Under the pieces are notes generated by a model, which was not told where the DNA came from, made no database searches, and worked only from the letters and a program-made list of their open reading frames with translations. Source: Eublepharis macularius (taxonomy: Eukaryota > Chordata > Lepidosauria > Squamata > Eublepharidae). From it: DNA of 64,000 bases. The DNA is taken from positions 65,797,766 to 65,861,765 of the forward strand of contig NC_072801.1 in the NCBI RefSeq assembly GCF_028583425.1. The letters are read 5' to 3'. The position numbers were made by a program, and so were the translations under genes. Positions 36,542 through 46,600 of the stretch are shown in pieces. Positions within the stretch are counted from its first letter, which is position 1; every line of letters starts with the position of its first letter.

Positions 36542-36841
36542 GCTATGGTTATTAGCTATGGAAGTTAAATGCAATGTCCAGAGGCAGTAGACCACTCAGG
36601 AGGTCGATGGGGATAAAATTATGGGGCTTCACTGCAACCTTCATGCCCAGTGGGTGGTTTCCTAAAAGCATCTGGCTGAGAATTGCTCAAATCATGATGC
36701 TGTGTCTGGTCAGACAGGGCTCTTCTTCCATTCCTTGCAACTGTGAAAGGTACAGAAATCTTCAGTATTGGACCTTGTAACTCTAGACATAACTGTAAGA
36801 ACATTTTTGTTTTTTGTTAACATCAGGGCATAAAACTGATT

Positions 36842-36866
36842 GGTGTGTGTGTGTGTGTGTGTTGTG
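36842..36866. repeat. (GT)n microsatellite
   Basis: A run of about 10 GT units lies in the intron upstream of the OR at 37108. Confidence 0.9.
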
Positions 36867-37081
36867 TTTCATACACAATGGGAAAAGCTGGTTTTATAAC
36901 ATTGTACACTTCCTGAAGCCCATGAGATAGCTCATGGTAAAAGTGGGAGAGGAGAGGGAGCATGGCGTTAGAGCACGTGTCTTGTATGCGGAAAGTCCCT
37001 GCCTGGTTCAGTCCCTAAATGGATCCTCCATGGCTGTGTCTGATCTCTTTGAGGGCAGATCCATGATTGTATGCTTCTTGC

Positions 37082-37083
37082 AG
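37082..37083 (+). promoter_or_regulatory. Splice acceptor of the OR at 37108
   Basis: ATGCTTCTTGCAG is followed by exactly 24 nt and then the ATG. The OR genes at 47701 and 59629 show the same spacing, and the leader sequence is similar (GAGCAGAGAA or GAACACAGAA before ATG). Confidence 0.75.
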
Positions 37084-37107
37084 GGCAGCTGTGCTCTGAA
37101 CACAGAA

Positions 37108-38034
37108 ATGGAGAACAGCACGGCAGTAACAGAATTCATCCTAATGGGACTCTCCAATCTCCCAGTTGTCCAGCTCTCCCTGTTTGCTGCCTTCCTGCTC
37201 ATTTACTTGATCACTGTACTGGGAAATGGAATCATCCTTCTCGCCGTCGGAACTGATTCTCATTTGCACACCCCCATGTATTTCTTCCTCACCAACCTCT
37301 CCCTTTTGGACATCTTCTGCCCTACAGCCACGGTGCCCAAGATGCTGAAGGGTCTCTTGATGGAGAAAAATACCATTTCCTTTGTTGGCTGCATTCTGCA
37401 GCTCTACTTCCTAGTAGCCCTGGCAGGGACAGAGGTCTTCCTTTTGGCTGCCATGGCATATGACCGCTACGTGGCCATATGCAACCCCTTGCGATATACA
37501 CTCATCATGAGCAAGAAGCATTGCCTTCAGATGGTGTCTGGCACGTGGATCACTGGGTTCCTCAACTCCTTGCTACACACGGTGTTGACCTTCATCCTAC
37601 CTTATTGCAGGTCCAATAGAGTCAATCAGTACTATTGTGACATCCCACCTGTTCTAGCTCTCTCTTGTGCTTCCACCTACTTGGCTGAGATGGCTGTTCT
37701 TATTGTTGGGGGCATTTTTGGCGTGGGGGCTTTCCTGGTCACCTTGGTCTCCTACATCTACATCATCTCCACCATAGTGAAGATCCGCTCTGCAGAGGGG
37801 AAGCGCAAAGCTTTCTCTACCTGCACCTCTCACCTCATGGTGGTGTGCCTCTTCTATGGGACCATCATCTTCACTTACATACGGCCTTCTTCCAGCCACC
37901 ACCCGGACCAGGATAGGCTGGTGAGCATGCTGTATGGGGTAATTACCCCCATGTTGAACCCCTTGATCTACAGCCTTAGGAACAAAGAAGTGAAAGGGGC
38001 CTTAAAGAGGGTAATAGTTCATCTATGGCGCTAA
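37108..38034 (+). CDS. Olfactory receptor, OR5V1-like, intact (1st of three)
   Basis: The receptor has 308 residues from the ATG at 37108. An open frame runs upstream to 36934, but the acceptor at 37083 and the N-glycosylation start MENSTAVTEF fix the start. Features: GNGIILLAVGTD (TM1 end), LHTPMYFFLTNLSLLDIFCP (TM2), FVGCILQLYF with the TM3 Cys, MAYDRYVAICNPLRY, the second loop CRSNRVNQYYCDIPPVLALS, KAFSTCTSHL and NPLIYSLRNKEV. GFLNSLLHTVLTF with CDIPP resembles mammalian OR5V1. It is nearly identical to the gene at 47701 over most of its length. Its C-terminus (KRVIVHLWR) is shorter and unlike the other two. Expected in olfactory neurons. Confidence 0.96.
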   Translation: MENSTAVTEFILMGLSNLPVVQLSLFAAFLLIYLITVLGNGIILLAVGTDSHLHTPMYFFLTNLSLLDIFCPTATVPKMLKGLLMEKNTISFVGCILQLYFLVALAGTEVFLLAAMAYDRYVAICNPLRYTLIMSKKHCLQMVSGTWITGFLNSLLHTVLTFILPYCRSNRVNQYYCDIPPVLALSCASTYLAEMAVLIVGGIFGVGAFLVTLVSYIYIISTIVKIRSAEGKRKAFSTCTSHLMVVCLFYGTIIFTYIRPSSSHHPDQDRLVSMLYGVITPMLNPLIYSLRNKEVKGALKRVIVHLWR

Positions 38035-38548
38035 TGTTGTGAGAGGTAAAGACTGGCTTTGATAAAGTTTCATGTCCTTTGCCATGGATTTGTATTTATT
38101 AATGTTTTGCACCAAAACAATGGAATTCTGAGCCAGAGAAATGCAGAATACTATGACTGGTCTAAAGAATCAAAATGATGCAAACCTCTAAACAGCATCT
38201 TGAAACCTGCTCCTGGTATTTTCCCCTTCAATCTTCTGCTTGCTGCTGTTGTGCCTTGAACTTTCTTCCATTCTCCTCTCAAAACAGCAGTGACATGAAT
38301 GAGTAAGACATAACTCCAGACATGATCAGGTTGATGGTCATGGGGGACTCCACAGAGCAGCAGCAGAATCATACTCTTTTCTAAGGAGTAGGTTTTGAAG
38401 TTAAGGGGTAGAATGGAGCTAAGTGCTGCTGTCCGATTCTCGTTGCTTTTGTGGCTCAGACCTGCTTCCTTTTATCAGTTTTGGCCAATGTGGTGGCTGC
38501 ACCCATGGCTGCAAGACAGATTCTTGGCACTGTCGTTCTTCACTCTAA
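38035..38548. other. Downstream of OR at 37108, not homologous to its sister genes
   Basis: The sequence after the stop does not match the downstream sequence of the ORs at 47701 and 59629, which do match each other. No other feature was seen. Confidence 0.6.
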
Positions 38549-38750
38549 GAGCCAAGCTACAAGTGATGCCTTACACAGGTTGGACACTTGTCAGCTTCCC
38601 TCAAGCTTTGATGGGAAATGTAGGCATCCTAGTCTTGCAGCTTCGCTCTCCATTACAGCTGTAAAACCAGGACGCCTACATTTCCCATCAAAACTTGAGG
38701 GAAGCTGACAAGTGTCCAACCTGTGTCAGGCGTCACTTGTAGCTTGGCTC
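38549..38750. mobile_element. Harbinger-like palindromic element (202 bp)
   Basis: The ends are GAGCCAAGCTACAAGTGATG and TTGTAGCTTGGCTC. The flanks are TAA and TTA, with one mismatch. Same family and length as at 30531 and 35240. It abuts the 448-bp palindrome at 38759. Confidence 0.88.
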
Positions 38751-38758
38751 TTAATGTT

Positions 38759-39206
38759 ACTTCCTTCATGAGTTTTCCACGGAGCCAACCCAGGCTTGTA
38801 CAGACACACAACAGCTTTGGGGAATAGCTTGCATAAAAAAAAAAGAGAGCCCAAATGGTCTTGGGAAGCCGCTGCCAGGGAAGGAGAACTCCTGACTTTC
38901 CCCCAAGATTATTTCTCTTGTGCAAAAAGTGTGTGTGTGGGGGGAAGAGCTTCCTATTTTGTCTGCTCCACGTGGAGTTATTTTGTGCAAGTGAGGTAGC
39001 AGAAATGGAAAAACTGTCCTCTCCTCACTGTTTTTGCCTGGGGGGAAAAAGCTTGGGAGAAATGCGGGAGCTGTCCTTCCGCCAACAGCTTTCCATGCCC
39101 TTTTGGCCTCTCCTTTTTCTATGCAAGCCATTCCTCAAAGCTGCTATGTGTCTGCAGGAGCGGGGTGGGGTGGGGGCTGGCTTCGTGGAGAACTTGTGAA
39201 GGAAGT
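38759..39206. mobile_element. Long-arm palindromic element (448 bp) with 6-bp duplication
   Basis: It starts ACTTCCTTCATGAGTTTTCC and ends AACTTGTGAAGGAAGT. The arms can be followed inward for roughly 200 bp with mismatches (CAGACACACAACAGCTTTGG with the reverse near 39140). AATGTT flanks both ends (38753-38758, 39207-39212). No other copy was found in the window. The class is uncertain. Confidence 0.8.
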
Positions 39207-39368
39207 AATGTTTAGAGTAACCCTTAGTAACTTCCAAGATGAACTAAATGTGCTGCACTTGGGATTGTATTTGACTATGATCACCTGATACAAAATGGTA
39301 ATACTTGCTTCTTAACAGGTACGAGCTGGAAAGAATATGTCACAGGGGTTCTGAATCCTTTGGCTGGG

Positions 39369-39579
39369 TAGTTTTGCCAACCTCCAGGTGGTGGCTGGAG
39401 ATCTCCTGGAATTACAACTGATCACCAGGCCATAGAGATCCGTTCCCCTGGAGAAATGGCTGTTTTGGAAGGACTCTATGGCATTATAATGCTCTGAAGT
39501 CTCTCCCCTCCCCAATCTCTAACCTCCCCAGGCTCCCAAAATCTCCAGGAATTTCCCAACCCAGAGCAGGTAGCTCTAG
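39369..39579. mobile_element. TIR element, 'GGGTTGCCAACCTCCAGG' family
   Basis: It reads TTTTGCCAACCTCCAGGTGG, TGGAGATCTCCTGGAATTAC and TGGAGAAATGGCTGTTTTGG, and ends CAATCTCTAACCTCCCC, AGGAATTTCCCAACCC. The right end is diverged. Confidence 0.75.
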
Positions 39580-39979
39580 CGTTGGGGTATCAGTTTGTTT
39601 CAGGTGATAGTTTTGATCCTGGGCCTGTCACACTGAGCTCCTTGATCTATACAATCCTTTCCCAGGCTGTGAGATCTGAAGACAAGGATCTGCTCTGAAT
39701 GTACCATCATTTCAGACTAAAGAGTGAAATTGGCTTCTATTTGGAACAGTCTGTCTTTGATTATGGCTCAGAGCTGAGGGATGCAATACCCGGAAAGACA
39801 CATCAGTGTTTTTATTTGATTTTGCTGTGAGGCAAACAAACACATTTTTATTCCTCCAGGATTTAAATAAATGTGTGCTTTTTACTGCCTTTGCATTTAT
39901 GTCGTTTTATGAAATCATTCTACTATAATATATTTTAAAATCGTTTGATTGCTTGTCAAGATAAAAAGGAAATATAAGC

Positions 39980-40428
39980 AAAGAGCAGCGGGACTCTAAT
40001 CTGGAGAGCTGGGCCGTTTCCAGATGGTTTACCTGCACCCGGAATGTCGCACCACATTGCGGGGAAAAAGCGAAATATCGCGTTTTCTCATGCGAGTTTT
40101 GTGCGATGTCGCGTGATGTCGCGCAAAACTCGCGTGAGAAAATGCGATATTTCGCGTTTTCCCCGCAATGTGGCGCGACGTTCCGGGTGCAGGTAAGCCA
40201 TCTGGAAACGGCCCATGTTTGATTCCCCATTCATCCACTTGATGCCAGCTGGGTGACTTTGGGTCAGTCGCAGCTCTTCCAGAGCTCTCTCAGCCCCACC
40301 CACCTCACAGGGTGATTGTTGTGGGGATAATAATAAAATACTTTGTAAACCACTCTGAGTGGACGTTAAGTTGTTCTGAAGGAAAGTATTTAAATTGAAT
40401 GTTGTTGTTGTTGTTGTTGTTGTTATTA
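39980..40428 (+). repeat. tRNA-derived SINE, split by a palindromic element
   Basis: AGCGGGACTCTAATCTGGAG precedes, and GTTTGATTCCCCATTC follows, the element at 40011-40214. The SINE then continues GCTGGGTGACTTTGGGTCAG, CACCTCACAGGGTGATTGTT and ends (GTT)n. Comparison with the copy at 19586 shows the break is in the B-box. Confidence 0.85.
40011..40214. mobile_element. CpG-rich palindromic element (204 bp) inside a SINE
   Basis: The ends are GGGCCGTTTCCAGATGG and CCATCTGGAAACGGCCC. The centre pairs TCGCGTTTTCTCATGCGAG with its reverse. CGCG motifs are frequent. It resembles the element at 24403 in plan, with different end sequences. The duplication at the junction could not be fixed. Confidence 0.85.
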
Positions 40429-40432
40429 TTAA

Positions 40433-41689
40433 AGAAACAAACCCACAATTTTTCAGATTAAGCCCACAAACCCCTTCACAAACCAAAATTAAGTATAAAT
40501 TGATGCTGATGTCCTTATTGACAAAATCCTCTGTTGATCTTGAGACCTCCACCCTCCTTTATTGTCCTCCTCGCCCCAAGTTGAAATGTATGTCATAATC
40601 TCTCTTAAAACTGTAAAGAATCATGTACATAGAATTTTCATAACAAAAATAAAGACTATGGAGAAATGGATGGAAGAAGGTTCTTGCCAGTGGACAACAC
40701 CTGGATATTTGCTTTACAAAACCACTGAGACAGCTACGGTACATTGTTAAGGAAGATGGGAAAGATCAGAAGGGATGGAGTTCATAGACAACACATTCTG
40801 CAAAGAGTGCTGAAAAGCTAAACGAGAAAGATGGGACACAAGGAGTGTGGTTTGTTGGAGAGTAACAGCCAAGCGGACTCATCTCATTGCTCAGCCATTC
40901 TTTGGCTTGTCAAAGTCTCTGCCTGTCATCATGACTCTGGAATATGTCTACCTAAAACATCATGTAGCAATTGTTACCCAATTTTTATGTAAAACCTAAT
41001 GCATAATGAATGACCCTACCTGTGTTTATTTTTCACTGCATCTAAATGCACAGGGCGAGACAAAGAACTATGTGTGCTACTTTGACCTGTTGGGAAAGAG
41101 TGTGTTCCTATCGTCTGAATGCCACAACCCCAGTCCAGGGCTCCGTAACCCATCCTCTGCATGGCTACAGCATACTCAGTCCCAGTATAAGAAGTCCCAG
41201 TATACTCAGCAGACCCTATTTGGAAATAAGTTTGCATAGGCTCAACTTTCAAGATTTGAGCATCGATTTAGGTTCTCGCACTGGAAACTATCAATAAGTG
41301 GAAGTGACTGTTTAGTATAGGTTCTTTGGGTGGTGTAAAGAAGGTTAAGAAAGGATAGCCTGTAGGGCATTTTGTTTGTGTGTATGAGAGTGCGAGGGAG
41401 AGAGTCTGCATTCCCGTATCTTTGGATTTTGTGCGTGCATTGTGTTATAGTAGTGTTTTGCAACTATCCATACAAGAAACCCCAGCTGTGAATGATGGCT
41501 GTCCTGCAAAGACAGTGGCATATCTAACAACGTGGGGATGCAGCCAGAAAGATATGCAGGAAAGAAGAAAGGTAACTTTAACATTTAATTAACCTGCCTG
41601 AAACCTATAGGACAGTGTAGGGCATAAAAAAGAGGAAATTAACCCCAAGAACCTGTTCATCAGGTTCTGAGATTACCCCATGTATGGGT
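40433..41689. other. Intergenic, nothing recognised
   Basis: No gene, repeat family or homology to the other units was recognised. Confidence 0.45.
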
Positions 41690-42080
41690 TCCACTCCAGC
41701 CTCTCCTTGAAGGACACCTTCTGTCCCAAGGCTAGAAGTTGGTTGATGACTCGGTTTTGCTTTGCAACACAATCTTTTATTAATAGTCTGCCTAAATATT
41801 TCATGAGCCTATAAATCCAATTACCCCGTTCAATAAAACGTCTATGCTATAGTTGAAGCATGATGAAATTCCGAGATTGGCACGGATCGCTTTGGTGTTG
41901 CAGCCAGTCTTGTGAACGCTTGGATGAATCACACAACAGGGCTGTAAACTTGAGTCAGTTAATGAGCTCAATGTGGTAACCTGGATGTTGCCATGTACCT
42001 CCCAATCAGTCACTGGCAGCAACAGAAAACAATGATCTCAGGATGGAAAAAAATAAGCAGTTTCATGGCTGACAGATCTA
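41690..42080 (+). pseudogene. Olfactory receptor relic, sister of the relic at 31975
   Basis: CCTCTCCTTGAAGGACACCT, TCTGTCCC corresponds to SLLDIFCP of the intact genes (here SLKDTFCP). The rest is decayed. It is aligned with the relic at 32160-32540 over segments such as ATGATGAAATTC and ATTGCTTTGGCATTGCA against ATCGCTTTGGTGTTGCA. Both relics therefore share decay that predates the unit duplication. Confidence 0.65.
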
Positions 42081-42101
42081 TCAGTGGGTATTGGTGATGG
42101 T

Positions 42102-42361
42102 CAGGGCTTTTTTTCAGGGGGAACGAGAGGGAATGGAGTTCTGGAACCTCTTGAAAATGGCCACATGGCTGGTGGCCCCTCCCCCTGATCTCCAGACAGA
42201 GGGGAGTTTAAATTGCCCTCCGCACCACTCAGCGGCACAGAGGTCAATCTCAACTCCCCTCTGTCTGGAGATCAGGGGGCGGGGCCTCCAGCCATGTGAC
42301 CATTTTCTCTGAGGGCAACCCACTGAGTTCCACCACCTCTTTTCCCAGAAAAAAAGCCCTG
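42102..42361. mobile_element. hAT-like palindromic element, 260 bp, perfect 8-bp duplication
   Basis: CAGGGCTTTTTTTCAGG at the start and CCAGAAAAAAAGCCCTG at the end. GTGATGGT flanks both ends (42094-42101 and 42362-42369). Same arms as the copy at 36286. The host sequence on each side matches that of the first unit. Confidence 0.95.
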
Positions 42362-42808
42362 GTGATGGTAAATAAATGGAACCTCTGTGTACAGAGGCAG
42401 CCTAGCTCCCAATACCAAGATCTGGGAACAAAGAATAGGGGGAGGCCCTTTTTGGATACTTTATGGCCTTTTTGGTGCTTTCCAGAAGTATCTGGCTGCG
42501 CAGCATTGCAAACGTTTCCACTTGGCCAGTTCTCTTCCATGTTCCACAGAGCTTTTGCTCATGCAGATTCCTTGATCCCCAGTGTAGCCTTTCTGGATGG
42601 TCAACTGGAACCTCTTCTCCCTTTTTTCACCAGTAGTAAAACTGGCTGCCCCTCCAATATATTGTAGATGGACTTTTGTCCCAATAGAGATCTTCCTTTC
42701 TTCATGGGAGTCATCACTTTGGAGCTTTAGAAGCTGCATTACCCAATCTAGATCCTTTCTTTGTATGTTACATTGAAATTTTTTTTCCTACCTACATTGT
42801 ATCTAAGT

Positions 42809-42997
42809 TAGGAGTGCCAGCCTCCAGATGGTGGCTGAAGATCCAGACTACAGAGATTGGTTCCCCAATAGCTGCCTTGGAAGGTGGGCTCTATGGCATT
42901 ATTCTCAGCTGAGGTCCTTCTCCTCTCCAAACCCTGCCCTTTCCAGGCTCCACCTCCAAAATCTCCGGAATTTCCTAACCCAGAGTTGGCAACCCTA
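42809..42997. mobile_element. TIR element, 'GGGTTGCCAACCTCCAGG' family
   Basis: It starts TAGGAGTGCCAGCCTCCAGA and ends CCAGAGTTGGCAACCCTA. Confidence 0.8.
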
Positions 42998-43820
42998 GAT
43001 GAGTTGTCTCCCAAAATGATTTTTTTCATCTTTAATTCTAGCTACAAGGACCGCAGGAATGGCCCATAACACAGAAGCTAAGCACATGCTTTGTATACCG
43101 AAGTTTCAAGGTACAATCTTTGAACTCTCCACCTAAAGGACCTTAGGTGGAAGATTCTGGAAATTCTCTACTACGAGCAAAGATTCCTACACTCTGTAAA
43201 TAAAGCTAGACTAGCCTTTTCTCAGATGCTTACTTTCCCTGTGAAGGGTTCTTTTCTGGAGGAACTTTTAACAACCTGAGCTCCCACTTGAAGTTTGACA
43301 TAGTACAGCCCAGATACAGGTCCAACACTTCGACGAGAACTAGGCCAAATATAATATTTCGGCCTATTGTAAACAAATCCAATAGAAACCATGAAATTTT
43401 GGGAAATTTCATGGTAATTGCCTTAAGGATGGCATTGTAAGTACTCTTATTTGTAGGCTGAAGACTGAATCAGAAGTATTTCTCTGGCACCAGAGGATCC
43501 CAAATTGGCACCATCATCTTATTTATCCTTAACAATACCGTTTGGGTGGAAGAAAAATGCCATGGCCTTTGCTGTCTCTGCATATTTGTGACTGATGAGG
43601 TGGTGTGCCAGTTACAGGGGGCCACAGAGGGCCTACCTCCTTCCACTTGTGCTGCCCCTGGATCAGGTAGGGGACAATTAACCCCTTAACTCTATTTAAA
43701 GGCTTCATGCCCCTTCCTTTGGCTTGGCCCTCTTATGAGTCTTATGAGTACATGCTTGGCTTAGCTGAAGAGGGCAGACCAGCTCTGAGTTGCTTTGTTG
43801 ACTCTCTTCAAATCCATTCT

Positions 43821-44038
43821 TGAGGTTGCCAGCCTCCAGGTGGTGGCTGGAGATCTCTTAGACTTATAACTGATCTCCAGACCATAGAGATCAGTTCTCC
43901 TGGAGAAAATGGCTGCTTTAGAGGATAGACTCTATGCATTATACCATGCTGAGGTCCCTCCCCTCCCCAAACCTCATCATCTCCAGAATCCACTCCCCAA
44001 ATCTCCAGGAATTTCACAACCTGGATCTGGCAACCTTG
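43821..44038. mobile_element. TIR element, 'GGGTTGCCAACCTCCAGG' family
   Basis: It starts TGAGGTTGCCAGCCTCCAGG and ends CTGGATCTGGCAACCTT. It is a well-preserved copy (TGGAGAAAATGGCTGCTTTA). Confidence 0.85.
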
Positions 44039-44227
44039 TCTCATGTAGGATTATTCTTTTAATCAGCTGGCTACCTGCCTGCTCCCCCACCCAATATACT
44101 GTTGTTAGATATTCTCTCCTGCCCACCAGAGTTTCTTTCCATATCTCCCACCCCACAATAGGGTTGGCTTGCCTCAGACCCACAGGTGCAGCCTGTGGTA
44201 GGCAGAGGTGGTACTGGTCAGGAGAGA

Positions 44228-44588
44228 ACGCAGCAAAAGTTGGGCTGAACTGTGGGTTCTCTGGCTCATTTTTCTGTATCTCTTCTTTGCTTCTTTGCAT
44301 AGTAGAAGCTCTGTGGGGAGAAGGGCATGAATGATGGTTAACCACTAAGTTGGGTGTTCTGGGAATTCACACACTGTTCTTCACTTCAGCATTTACCGTG
44401 GAAAATGTAGCAGTCATAGATTGGCATGGCTGGAGCGGCTCAGAGTGTTTACCGTTCCCTGGAGTTCCCACTGCACACATTTATAGGAGAAAGCTGGACT
44501 GCCAGAGCAAAAAGTGACCCTTTCTACAGATGAGAAGAATTCTTGACTGTTTTCCATTGGAGGAATTGATACAGGCTATGAACTACCT
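44228..44588 (+). promoter_or_regulatory. Duplicated OR upstream block B: promoter and probable first exon of the OR at 47701
   Basis: The block is homologous to 34430-34918 and 54285-54622 (GGGCTGAACTGTGGGTTCTC, GGAATTCACACACTGTTCTT, CTGGAGCGGCTCAG). ACCGTTCCCTGGAGTTCCC at about 44451 is the EBF-like site position, about 136 bp before the donor. The donor is CCT|GTGAGTATAATT at 44588/44589. The inferred intron to the OR exon is about 3.1 kb and contains an L1 (44841-45517). Confidence 0.6.
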
Positions 44589-44840
44589 GTGAGTATAATT
44601 GGCTGTTGGATACAAAGACCAATTGTGATGAGGAGGGTCAAGGGATAAGAAAGATGGTTGAGTTTAGGTACAGAGACAGCACAGCTGGAAAGAGGAGAAT
44701 TCATTAAAAAGTGGCTGAAACATTAGAAATGGTTGAGATAATGGGAATGTTCTGGAAAGGATGTTTGGAATTGTAGAAAGATGGGCTTGAATGACAGTAA
44801 GTTGGGTGTGCTGGACATTCTGCTCCTGTTGAGTTTTCTT

Positions 44841-45517
44841 TTTTTTTATTAAACATTTTATTGAAATTAAACAACAACAACATATTATCTTACAATCAAG
44901 CCACATATAGTTGAACAAGTAATAAAACTAGTTTGATACAGGAAGAGAATCAAACAAATTAAAACAAAGATATACACATCACTATTTTTTTTTAAGAACT
45001 GCAAAACAAAACCACCATAATTGGTTATTGCTTGTAATATTTTTGATTTGGGTTGCATGTTATGCTTATCTACATATTCAAAGAACGGTAGCCATTTTTC
45101 CATAAACTTAGTACTTACAGGAAATCTTTCTGCTGTATAGAGATCATTATGGGTTTTTTCTAATATAAAATGGTTCCAGACTTTTTCAAACCAAGAGTCT
45201 ATCGAAGGTGCCTTTTCTTTTTTCCATTCTAGTGCAATCATGTTTTTTGCTACTACAAAAAATGTTACAATCAGCTCTTTCCTAATCTTCGGGATAGCTA
45301 AATCTTCCCATTGACTTAGAAAAATAACTTTTGGGTCCAGTGGAACCTTGTACCCTGTAATTACTCTGATTAATTCAATGACTTCCTCCCAAAATTTTTT
45401 TATAGACTTACACTCCCACCAACAATGGGCAAATGAACCCACCTCTCCACACTTTCCCCAACATTGTGGGGATGCTGAGGGAAAAATATGGGAAAGTCTT
45501 TTCGGTGTAAGGTACCA
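44841..45517 (-). mobile_element. 5'-truncated L1 LINE with 17-bp target duplication
   Basis: On the minus strand an open frame runs from the insertion edge (about 45517) to about 44885. It resembles the L1 ORF2 C-terminus (LTPKRLSHIFPSASPQCWGK, GSFAHCWWECKSIKKFWEEV). TCCTGTTGAGTTTTCTT occurs at 44824-44840 and 45518-45534, a perfect 17-bp duplication, and the poly(A) tail appears as T's at 44838. It splits sequence homologous to unit A and C, so it postdates the unit duplication. Confidence 0.85.
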
Positions 45518-46090
45518 TCCTGTTGAGTTTTCTTGAAGATCACATAATGTTAAAAAAATCCTTAGACAGAGTCTACCATTTCTCAAGATGATTTGGTAGG
45601 GTTACCTTCTTTGCAGCTTCGTTGGACCATAGTAGACTTCATATAACAAAGTGCTCCTGCGGTTCTCTTTCATTCAGAAACTGGCATGCTCTCTATGATT
45701 TTGCAAGCCTGTTCTCATATTTTTAATTACTCGGTAAAAATCCTTTCCTCCTGAGCAGGCAGATTACCAAAAATTTGCCTGGAGGAGGAGGAATGTTCTT
45801 TCCGTTAATTGAAGGGAGTTACCTGACCGTTTAAGAAAGATCATGCTATGCAGTGGTGTGGTTTTACATCACTGTAATTTTTGGGCTGCCAGCCTGCTGT
45901 GACCAAAAGGACTTATTGCAAATCGTTTAAAAGATGCCTCAATGCAGCTTGGTTTATCAGTGTTTTTTAAAGTTAACTTTTCCCTTTGATGGAAATATAA
46001 TCACAACCATGGGACTTATTTAACAGAATTCATGTTATTCCACATCAGAAACACTTGGACTTTACTAAAGTTTCAACAGATTCCCTCTTA

Positions 46091-46269
46091 GAGTCTTGTC
46101 TACACAAGACATCTTACACGGAGATGCTCAAGTGAAAGATCTTGCACTTGTTCTCCTATTGTGAGTACACATGCACTGCTTGGGAGATAGAGTACATTTG
46201 AATGTAAGACTACACAGAAAATAAGTCACTTGAGCATCCCTGTCTAAGATATCTGGTGTAGAGAGACTC
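46091..46269. mobile_element. Foldback element, GAGTCTTGTCTACACAAGAC family (copy 1)
   Basis: The ends are GAGTCTTGTCTACACAAG and GGTGTAGAGAGACTC. Inner arms AGATGCTCAAGTGA and TCACTTGAGCATC pair. TTA flanks both ends (46088-46090 and 46270-46272). A second copy in opposite orientation lies at 46304. Confidence 0.85.
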
Positions 46270-46600
46270 TTAGATAGATAGATCAGGATGGGTAGCCATG
46301 TTAGAGTCTCTCTACACAAGACAGGGGGATGCTCAAGTGACTTACGTGGTCTTATATTCAAGTGTATTCTGTCTCCCTAGCAGTGCATGTGCACCCACAA
46401 TGGGAGAACAAGTGTAAGATCTTTCACTTGAGCATCCCTGTATAAGATGTCATGGGCAAAGAGACTCGTAGTCTGTCTGTAGCAGTAGAAAAGAGCAAGA
46501 GTCCAGTATCACCTATAAGTCTAACAAAATTTGTGGTAGGGTAAGAGCTTTCATGAGTCACAGCAACTTCATCTCAGCTTGTGTATTTGTGAGGAAGGTA
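46270..46600. repeat. 'GTTGGTCTCTAAGGTGCCAC' repeat, split by a foldback element
   Basis: GGTAGCCATGTTAG lies before, and TCTGTAGCAGTAGAAAAG, AGCAAGAGTCCAGTATCACC after, the element at 46304-46467. It matches the uninterrupted copy at 20030. Confidence 0.65.
46304..46467. mobile_element. Foldback element, GAGTCTCTCTACACAAGAC family (copy 2, inverted)
   Basis: The ends are GAGTCTCTCTACACAAGACA and GCAAAGAGACTC. Its reverse complement matches copy 1 along its length (GCACTTGTTCTCC, CATGCACTGC). The flanks are TTA and GTA. The two copies are 34 bp apart and face each other. Confidence 0.85.

Noticed and set aside
36934-37107. N-terminal extension of the first OR5V1-like receptor
   Set aside because: An acceptor at 37083 and homology to the other two genes put the start at 37108.
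30531-38750. CRISPR-like repeats
   Set aside because: The repeats are palindromic transposons with target duplications, kilobases apart in a vertebrate genome.
46091-46467. microRNA hairpin
   Set aside because: The hairpin comes from transposon arms with flanking TTA; nothing suggests a processed miRNA.
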